Below are positions 15,543 to 20,188 of a DNA stretch of 20,188 nt, one piece after another. Position 1 is the stretch's first letter; each line of letters opens with the position of its first letter. The notes under the pieces were generated by a model that searched no databases, was not told the origin of the DNA, and saw only the letters and a list, made by a program, of their open reading frames with translations. Both the position numbers and the translations under genes were made by a program. This DNA comes from Thermodesulfobacteriales bacterium (lineage in GTDB: Bacteria; Desulfobacterota_D; UBA1144; Nemesobacterales; UBA2774), in the NCBI GenBank assembly GCA_004525335.1, contig SPCL01000020.1:1-20188 (forward strand), in the 5' to 3' direction.

Positions 15543-16289
15543 CTATCTGGAGGGTAAAGTTTGTCTCTTTTTATTATAACCAAACAACTCAATGAAATTG
15601 CCAAATACTGAGTTGCTTAAATCATTGAGACGAGAAATATACTCTGGAGTTTCACCCTTAATATGATCCGGGTCTATTTTCCCGTTTAAATCTTCTATCT
15701 CTTTCTTATTTTCCGGCACAGTAAGCCACCGTTCAATCATTGGCTTGTCTACTTCCAGATGAAACTGAAATCCATAAATGTTATCACCGTATCTAAATGC
15801 CTGATTCTTACAAAGAGGTGAAGATGCCAGGAGCTGAGCTCCATGCGGCAAATCAAAAGTATCGCCATGCCACTGAAAGATCTTTTCTTCCTTCATGAAA
15901 TTTGTCATTAAGCCGTCCACCTCTCCTTCTTTGGTAGGAGAAACTTCGTACCATCCAATTTCTTTTTCAGGATTCTTCTTGACCTTAGCGCCAAGCGCCT
16001 TAGCCAGAAGTTGTGAACCCAAACATATGCCTAATATCGGCAACTCTTTTGTAACAGCTTCTCTGATAAGCTTCAATTCTGTGATTAGGTTAGGATATTT
16101 ATCAACCTCATCGACATTCATTGGACCTCCTAAGACTATCAACCCATCATAACCCTCTAAACTTGGCTCTACATCGGGATGTCGTTCAAAATTAACATAT
16201 TTAATCCTGAATCCAGCATCTCTTAGCAGAGGATCGAGAGTTCCTAAAATTTCATGAGCAACATGTTGAAAAACGAGCAGTCTCGGCAT
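15543..16289 (-). CDS. Class I glutamine amidotransferase (GMP synthase GATase-like)
   Basis: Predicted to release ammonia from glutamine, or to hydrolyse a gamma-glutamyl bond, as a stand-alone GATase. The triad is complete: C89 in GICLGSQ, H177 and E179 in FQFHLEV. The oxyanion segment LIVLGGPMNVDE and FQWHGDTFDLP are typical of the GMP synthase-like group. The final 65 residues form a polar helical tail. No synthetase partner domain or gene is adjacent, so the acceptor is unknown; stand-alone members include enzymes acting on gamma-glutamyl amines. An AGGTG about ten bases upstream supports the ATG. It is 189 bases downstream of the nucleotidyltransferase gene and separated from it by a terminator. 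Confidence 0.9.
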   Translation of the reverse strand: MPRLLVFQHVAHEILGTLDPLLRDAGFRIKYVNFERHPDVEPSLEGYDGLIVLGGPMNVDEVDKYPNLITELKLIREAVTKELPILGICLGSQLLAKALGAKVKKNPEKEIGWYEVSPTKEGEVDGLMTNFMKEEKIFQWHGDTFDLPHGAQLLASSPLCKNQAFRYGDNIYGFQFHLEVDKPMIERWLTVPENKKEIEDLNGKIDPDHIKGETPEYISRLNDLSNSVFGNFIELFGYNKKRQTLPSR

Positions 16290-16404
16290 TTTCTATACAC
16301 ACCTGGTTCAAGATTATGGATTTAAATAAAAGAAAATAGATTGTACCTACTAAATACAGTTTAGAGAATATTACAAAGATAAAAACTAGAATTTAAATAA
16401 GAAG

Positions 16405-16437
16405 AATAAGAGACGATCTAAAAGACCGCCTCTTATT
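16405..16437 (-). terminator. Rho-independent terminator of the nucleotidyltransferase gene
   Basis: Read on the minus strand, 14 bases pair fully with 14 bases around a TTTTA loop; the pairing includes two G-U wobbles. On the plus strand the same positions would be A-C mismatches, so the hairpin is built for minus-strand RNA. A T-rich stretch (CTTATTT) follows. It lies 41 bases after the stop of the gene ending at 16479. Confidence 0.75.
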
Positions 16438-16478
16438 AATGTCTGATTTGAGAATTAAAAAGAAGGCAAAAAAGCTGT

Positions 16479-16937
16479 TTATTCGCCTTTCAAGTATTTT
16501 ACAACATCTTCCTGGATTGATTCGTCTACCAATTCTCTCCACTCATCATTGCCTTCGCCAATTGATGCTCTGATCTTAGTAGCGGAAACCCAGCCAATAT
16601 TTTCAGGAGGGGAGAATTCATTCATCTCATAACCAACGCCTCTGCCCCAGTTCACTGACTCAATATCGGGAATTATCATTACTACAACATCATCACCTTT
16701 GCTCTCATGATATTTAGCAATCATGTCAACAGTCTGCTCTGTTGTAAAGGGATTTTTTTCATCAGGTGGAATATCTCTTACCATAATTAAACATGGAACA
16801 CCTTTATCGAGTTTCTCTTTTACCAAACTCACGTGTCCAAGATGATAAGGTTGATACCTTCCAATAAAGATTGCCCTTTTGCCTTTATCAGGCTTTATAT
16901 CAGGATGTCCATGATTTGTTACTGTCCATTCACTCAT
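16479..16937 (-). CDS. Nucleotidyltransferase, NMN adenylyltransferase-like (HxGH)
   Basis: Small cytidylyl/adenylyltransferase-fold enzyme, 152 residues. The start of the Rossmann-like fold IFIGRYQPYHLGH holds the HxGH motif (H32 to H35). The second signature, SATKIR (118-123), matches the ISSTxxR motif that binds the nucleotide triphosphate. GRYQPYHLGH is closest to archaeal-type NMN adenylyltransferases (NadM), so an NAD-related or similar adenylyl transfer is plausible. The N-terminal 18 residues (with HGHPDIKPDKGK) and the segment VNWGRGVGYEM are unusual for NadM, and the substrate remains open. AAAGGAGA (rc of 16945-16952) seven bases upstream fixes the ATG. It has its own promoter and terminator, so it is probably monocistronic. 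Confidence 0.82.
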   Translation of the reverse strand: MSEWTVTNHGHPDIKPDKGKRAIFIGRYQPYHLGHVSLVKEKLDKGVPCLIMVRDIPPDEKNPFTTEQTVDMIAKYHESKGDDVVVMIIPDIESVNWGRGVGYEMNEFSPPENIGWVSATKIRASIGEGNDEWRELVDESIQEDVVKYLKGE

Positions 16938-17047
16938 AATTAAGTCTCCTTTATCTTAATTTCTGATCATCTCAATGGATATTGCAGGATGTGGCAAGTA
17001 AGGCAAAAAACATTGCAACATCAATCATTAAATTAAACGAAGCTGTG

Positions 17048-17075
17048 ATTATACCAGTACATAGCTATTTTTCAA
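17048..17075 (-). promoter_or_regulatory. Sigma-70-type promoter of the nucleotidyltransferase gene
   Basis: On the minus strand TTGAAA (rc of 17070-17075) and a perfect TATAAT (rc of 17048-17053) are 16 bases apart. Transcription would start near 17041, giving a leader of about 100 bases before the ATG at 16937. Confidence 0.65.
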
Positions 17076-17192
17076 TTTGGATAATTCCGGCTATCTAATA
17101 ATATTGAAAACACTTTTATTGTAGCGTCAGAATATTTATTTTAGTATAGTTTTTATAATAGTCAGGCTCGTTAGATATCATGCACTTTTGGG

Positions 17193-17219
17193 ATAGCAGC
17201 TTTCAAATATTGCCGCTAT
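17193..17219 (-). terminator. Possible stem-loop at the 3' end of aat
   Basis: On the minus strand ATAGCGGC pairs with GCTGCTAT (eight pairs, one of them G-U) around an 11-base loop, starting 18 bases after the aat stop. As a plus-strand RNA one pair would be lost. No T-run follows, so it may be an mRNA 3' end stabiliser rather than an intrinsic terminator. Confidence 0.3.
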
Positions 17220-17236
17220 TTCTGATGCTTTTTAAA

Positions 17237-17917
17237 TCAAGTCCCCCAGTTGCCTAGTTTGGTTTGCTTTTCCAAAGAACTTTCCAGTAGATTAAGAAAT
17301 ACTGCCCTTTCCACTTCTTTGCCTCCCAAAGCTTTCATATGTTCATTAGGAACTTGAGAATCTATAAAATCAAAGTTCCACTGACGAAGCTTTTCGACTA
17401 AGTAATATAGAGCAATTTTTGAGGCATTGCTCATCTTGAAAAACATTGATTCCCCGAAGAACACACCGCCTAACGAAACCCCGTATAGCCCCCCGACAAG
17501 TTCTCCTTCATGAAAAGTTTCAACAGAATGGGCATATCCTTCATTATATAAGTTGATATAAGCCTCAATCATGTCATCAGTAATCCAGGTTCCGTCCTGC
17601 CCGCTTCGGTCAGATTTGGCACACTGTGCTACAACTTCCTTGAATGAAGTATCAAAACGGACCTCAAAAATATTTGATCTGATTATTTTTTTCAGCTTGC
17701 TCGATATATACAAATTTTCAAAGAATATAATCAACCTGGGATCAGGTGAGAACCACATAATAGGATCATCTTCTGAGTACCAGGGGAAAATACCATGCTT
17801 ATAAGCCAATAATAGTCTTTCAACTCTCAAATCACCACCAACAGCAAGTAGACCCGTTTTCTCTGCGTGACTGGGATTTGGAAAAACTAAAGAATCATCA
17901 AGTAAATAGACTGTCAT
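17237..17917 (-). CDS. aat: Leucyl/phenylalanyl-tRNA-protein transferase
   Basis: Adds Leu or Phe from aminoacyl-tRNA to proteins with N-terminal Lys or Arg, marking them for ClpS/ClpAP degradation (N-degron pathway). The 226 residues match the family. Motifs in order are GLLAVGGDL, GIFPWYSEDDPIMWFSPDPR, TWITDDM, GYAHSVE, GGLYGVSLGGVFFGESMF and FIDSQVPNEHM. The ATG at 17917 lacks a strong ribosome binding site; it lies 43 bases after the SelW-like gene and may be expressed with it. clpS and clpA, often nearby in other genomes, are not in this window. Confidence 0.96.
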   Translation of the reverse strand: MTVYLLDDSLVFPNPSHAEKTGLLAVGGDLRVERLLLAYKHGIFPWYSEDDPIMWFSPDPRLIIFFENLYISSKLKKIIRSNIFEVRFDTSFKEVVAQCAKSDRSGQDGTWITDDMIEAYINLYNEGYAHSVETFHEGELVGGLYGVSLGGVFFGESMFFKMSNASKIALYYLVEKLRQWNFDFIDSQVPNEHMKALGGKEVERAVFLNLLESSLEKQTKLGNWGT

Positions 17918-17960
17918 TTTCTTATAATCTCGGTTGATAACATAGGAACAGAGTTTAGGG

Positions 17961-18239
17961 TTACCTGTCTGTATGACCTAACGATTTTTCAGGCTCTATT
18001 ATGTCCCTAAGAAGTTTTTTTAGTTCTTTTATATTGGGAAATCTACCTTCGCTTTTTAGGCACCACATAATTTTACCATTTACTTTAATTTCAAATACTC
18101 CACCTGTTCCCGGAATCAAAGCAACTTCAGAAAGTTCCTCATCAAAAGTGCTTAGAATCTCTTGAGCTATCCAGGTGGAACGCATTAGCCACTTGCACTT
18201 TGTGCAGTAAATAATCTCTACTCTGTGATTATTTTTCAA
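17961..18239 (-). CDS. SelW/SelT/Rdx-family protein (Cys form)
   Basis: Small thioredoxin-like protein of the Rdx family, probably a thiol redox factor. The motif is CTKCKW (C12 and C15), a CxxC in place of the CxxU of selenoprotein W; the C-terminal GTGGVFEIKVNG (46-56) is also diagnostic. The product is 92 residues, normal for the family. The start codon is TTG at 18239, backed by a strong AAGGAG (rc of 18245-18250) five bases upstream. aat follows 43 bases downstream, so they may form a two-gene operon. The redox partner is unknown. Confidence 0.88.
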   Translation of the reverse strand: MKNNHRVEIIYCTKCKWLMRSTWIAQEILSTFDEELSEVALIPGTGGVFEIKVNGKIMWCLKSEGRFPNIKELKKLLRDIIEPEKSLGHTDR

Positions 18240-18321
18240 TCGTACTCCTTAAATATAAATATCTATTATTTTATCAGTCAGATATTGCAGAGTCTAATAC
18301 AAACTTTTATTCAAAAACCAG

Positions 18322-18350
18322 TTGAAATGAAAACTAGTATATGAGATAAT
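18322..18350 (+). promoter_or_regulatory. Sigma-70-type promoter of mscL
   Basis: TTGAAA (18322-18327) and GATAAT (18345-18350) are 17 bases apart, the ideal spacing, 36 bases before the mscL start codon. It is the only gene it could serve. Confidence 0.65.
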
Positions 18351-18386
18351 TGATTCAAATTAATAATATCTTCTTTGGAGGAAAAA

Positions 18387-18815
18387 ATGCTTAAAGAATT
18401 CAAAGAATTTGTCATGCGTGGCAATGTTGTCGATATGGCTGTTGGTATTATCATTGGAGTGGCTTTTGGAACAATTGTTCAGTCTCTTGTAAACGATGTC
18501 ATAATGCCTCCAATAGGTTTAGCGCTTGGGAACGTTGATTTTTCCAACCTCTTCACAGTACTCAAAGAAGGAGTACCACCCGGTCCATATGCTGCTCTAG
18601 TTGAAGCGCAGGAAGCTGGCGCTGTGACGATTAACTACGGAGCATTTACCAACACTATTATTAGTTTCCTTATCGTCGCATTTGCTGTATTCCTTTTGAT
18701 AAGAAGTATTAATAGAATGAAGAAAAAAGAGGAAGAAGCTCCTGCTGCACCTCCGGAACCTTCAAAAGAGGAAACGCTTTTAACTGAAATCAGGGACCTT
18801 CTAAAACAAAAGTAA
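18387..18815 (+). CDS. mscL: Large-conductance mechanosensitive channel MscL
   Basis: Inner-membrane channel that opens under hypo-osmotic shock to release solutes. The 142 residues contain the conserved N-terminal helix MLKEFKEFVMRGNVVDMAVGIIIG, TM1 with AFGTIVQSLVNDVIMPPIG, a periplasmic loop, TM2 (TNTIISFLIVAFAVFLLI) and the charged cytoplasmic end closing with LLTEIRDLLKQ. I chose ATG 18387 over the upstream in-frame TTG at 18375 because GGAGG (18377-18381) lies five bases before the ATG and MscL proteins begin MLKEFK. The gene ends 14 bases from the convergent AsmA-like gene. Confidence 0.96.
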   Translation: MLKEFKEFVMRGNVVDMAVGIIIGVAFGTIVQSLVNDVIMPPIGLALGNVDFSNLFTVLKEGVPPGPYAALVEAQEAGAVTINYGAFTNTIISFLIVAFAVFLLIRSINRMKKKEEEAPAAPPEPSKEETLLTEIRDLLKQK

Positions 18816-18829
18816 TAGAAAGTCTATAC

Positions 18830-20188
18830 CTACTGCGGAGAGGGCTCGTCAGACGATTCCGATTGAGCCTTTTCTTTTTTCTTGCCTGAATCAAGGGGTT
18901 TAACTAAAGTTACCGGGATATTTAGAGTTTGCTTAATAATTCCTAACAATCCGGCTCCTATTGAATGATGGGGAAGTTGTGTAATTTTAGGATCAGAGAA
19001 GTCTCCTTTTACCTGAATAGGTATGGAAACAAAATCTTTCCCTAAAACGGTGCTAATCAATGGGATTTTTTCTATAACTGAGTCAACGGCCATTACAGGA
19101 ATTACTAGAACCTGAAGATCGAGTTTTTCATTTACCAGATCTATAGATCCGTTACAAATAATTTTAAGTGAAGGACCGTCCATAGCCGCTTCCTTAATGA
19201 TCAATTGGCCGTCTTTGATATCTGTTGTCACAGTTATAAAGTCATAAGGAAAGCCCCCATCAGTATAATCATTTGTATTTCCTCTAAAGATTTCTCCAAA
19301 ATTAAGCCCCGATAAGAACCTTGCAAAACCTCCATACTTACTAACCCTGCCGCCATTTGATGTTAGTTTCAACTCTCCCACAAGAGAGTTCATGACATTA
19401 ACAATATCACCATTAGAGATTACTGTGCCGCCTAAATTAAAATCTCCCGTGATTATTCCGGCTTTGTCGAACAAACATTGAATCGCCTTTGCTAAATCCT
19501 CTTCTTGAGTAAATGGCTCAAACTCTAGCTTTAATGTTGGGGAAGTAACCTGAAGTAACCCCGGAGTTGCAATACCGCATAGATTCGCTTCATTAACATT
19601 CACATCAATTTTATTCCCTAACAATGCAACTTCCGCATCTACCGTATCCCAGTTAAAACCTTTGAATTTAAAATTGTCAGATTTAACTAAAACTTTTCCA
19701 TTAAGTGAAGTTTTACTCACACTTGTCTCGTTTCTGTCGCTTGATTCTACTTCGTTTTTAGTTTCATCTACAGTAACAGCTTCACTATCTGTCCACCCAA
19801 GTGATTCAGCTACAATGTTCAGATTCAGATCAATTTCTTTGGTTATATTGCTAGTTTTAGAAATACTTGAGTCATTAGGTGTCGAAGAGTTTGGGCTTGG
19901 GACTTTTTGGACAACTAAACTAGAAGCAGAAATTGAAACGGGGCTAAGTATGTTTAGTTGCTCAGGGACGCTGAAGTAATCAGAGAAGAGCTTTGCTTCA
20001 TCTGCGAGCATATCGCCATAAAAATCCATAGTAAATTTCAAATTATCTCTGAAGTAATCCTTTAATACCGCCCCTGCACTCATAATACTATCTTTGATTT
20101 GGATACTCGCATTGGACAATGTCATATCCTGGGATGAGGACTTTATTTCAGCTTTTGAAATTGTCATTACGCTGCCAAACCCCTCTAA
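18830..20188 (-). CDS. AsmA-like C-terminal domain protein, 5' part outside window
   Basis: C-terminal part of an AsmA/YhdP-like protein of the inner membrane and periplasm; relatives are linked to lipid transport and outer-membrane upkeep. The frame stays open to the window edge (20188), so the ATG at 20167 is probably internal and the real protein is longer. The AsmA_2-type region runs near GELKLTSNGGRVSKYGG, DGGFPYDFITVTTDIKDGQL and GSIDLVNEKLDLQVLVIP, and ends GAGLLGIIKQTLNIPVTLVKPL. An S/T/N/D-rich stretch (roughly residues 92-155 from that ATG) links two beta-rich parts. The C-terminal tail is polar. It ends 14 bases from mscL. Confidence 0.82.
   Translation of the reverse strand, partial: LEGFGSVMTISKAEIKSSSQDMTLSNASIQIKDSIMSAGAVLKDYFRDNLKFTMDFYGDMLADEAKLFSDYFSVPEQLNILSPVSISASSLVVQKVPSPNSSTPNDSSISKTSNITKEIDLNLNIVAESLGWTDSEAVTVDETKNEVESSDRNETSVSKTSLNGKVLVKSDNFKFKGFNWDTVDAEVALLGNKIDVNVNEANLCGIATPGLLQVTSPTLKLEFEPFTQEEDLAKAIQCLFDKAGIITGDFNLGGTVISNGDIVNVMNSLVGELKLTSNGGRVSKYGGFARFLSGLNFGEIFRGNTNDYTDGGFPYDFITVTTDIKDGQLIIKEAAMDGPSLKIICNGSIDLVNEKLDLQVLVIPVMAVDSVIEKIPLISTVLGKDFVSIPIQVKGDFSDPKITQLPHHSIGAGLLGIIKQTLNIPVTLVKPLDSGKKKEKAQSESSDEPSPQ

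Larger units (their letters stand above)
16938..17236. other. Intergenic region between aat and the nucleotidyltransferase gene
   Basis: About 300 bases without a credible gene. The half near 16937 holds the ribosome binding site and promoter of the nucleotidyltransferase; the half near 17237 holds a stem-loop downstream of aat. The middle (17090-17160) is AT-rich, with TATA-like words but no complete promoter. Confidence 0.6.

Noticed and set aside
17961..18239. Selenoprotein (in-frame TGA as selenocysteine) in the SelW-like gene
   Set aside because: The motif is CxxC with ordinary cysteine codons; no in-frame TGA or SECIS-like need exists.
1..20188. tRNA, rRNA, CRISPR array, insertion sequence or prophage
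   Set aside because: No tRNA T-loop pattern, rRNA segment, regular spaced repeats, transposase or integrase was seen on either strand.

Overview
The window is AT-rich chromosomal DNA (GC roughly in the upper thirties by eye) from a Gram-negative bacterium. Aat, an AsmA-like envelope protein, a lipoprotein with a lipobox, MscL and the sigma-54/PTS-Ntr gene cluster all point that way. HPr kinase (hprK) sits between ptsN and rapZ and is followed by a mannose-type EIIA. That order recalls deltaproteobacteria-like lineages (Desulfobacterota, Dadabacteria and similar) rather than Enterobacteria. The lineage is an inference; no rRNA or other decisive marker is present. I see no mobile element, CRISPR array, tRNA or rRNA.

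Layout. Bases 1-3405 (+) hold the 3' part of enolase and then leuC-leuD, the two subunits of isopropylmalate isomerase. An AT-rich gap of 300 bases (3406-3705) carries a good candidate sigma-54 (-24/-12) promoter overlapping a sigma-70-like promoter. From 3706 to 8126 (+) runs a tight cluster: rpoN (broken by one frameshift), long-form hpf, ptsN, a short HprK, rapZ and an EIIA-Man domain. It links nitrogen/sigma-54 control, ribosome hibernation and PTS phosphorelay signalling. No HPr or enzyme I gene is in the window. Then come an unrecognised 107-residue protein, a NagD-like HAD phosphatase and an EamA transporter, all (+).

From 10654 to 12918 (-) lie a WG-repeat lipoprotein and a zinc-dependent alcohol dehydrogenase. 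The dehydrogenase is divergent from a large Lon-like AAA protease (13091-15529, +). From 15543 to 18239 (-) lie a class I glutamine amidotransferase, a small HxGH nucleotidyltransferase with its own promoter and terminator, Aat (N-degron tagging) and a SelW-like Rdx protein. mscL (+) follows with a clear promoter. The window ends inside the C-terminal part of an AsmA-like protein (-).

Most genes are ordinary housekeeping genes. The points most worth a second look are the rpoN region (frameshift, possible sigma-54 autoregulation, inverted repeat over the -24 element, extra loop in RpoN), the minimal HprK with its TTG start and overlapping mini-ORF, the WG-repeat lipoprotein and the unknown protein at 8231-8554. 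I found no convincing new multi-gene system.
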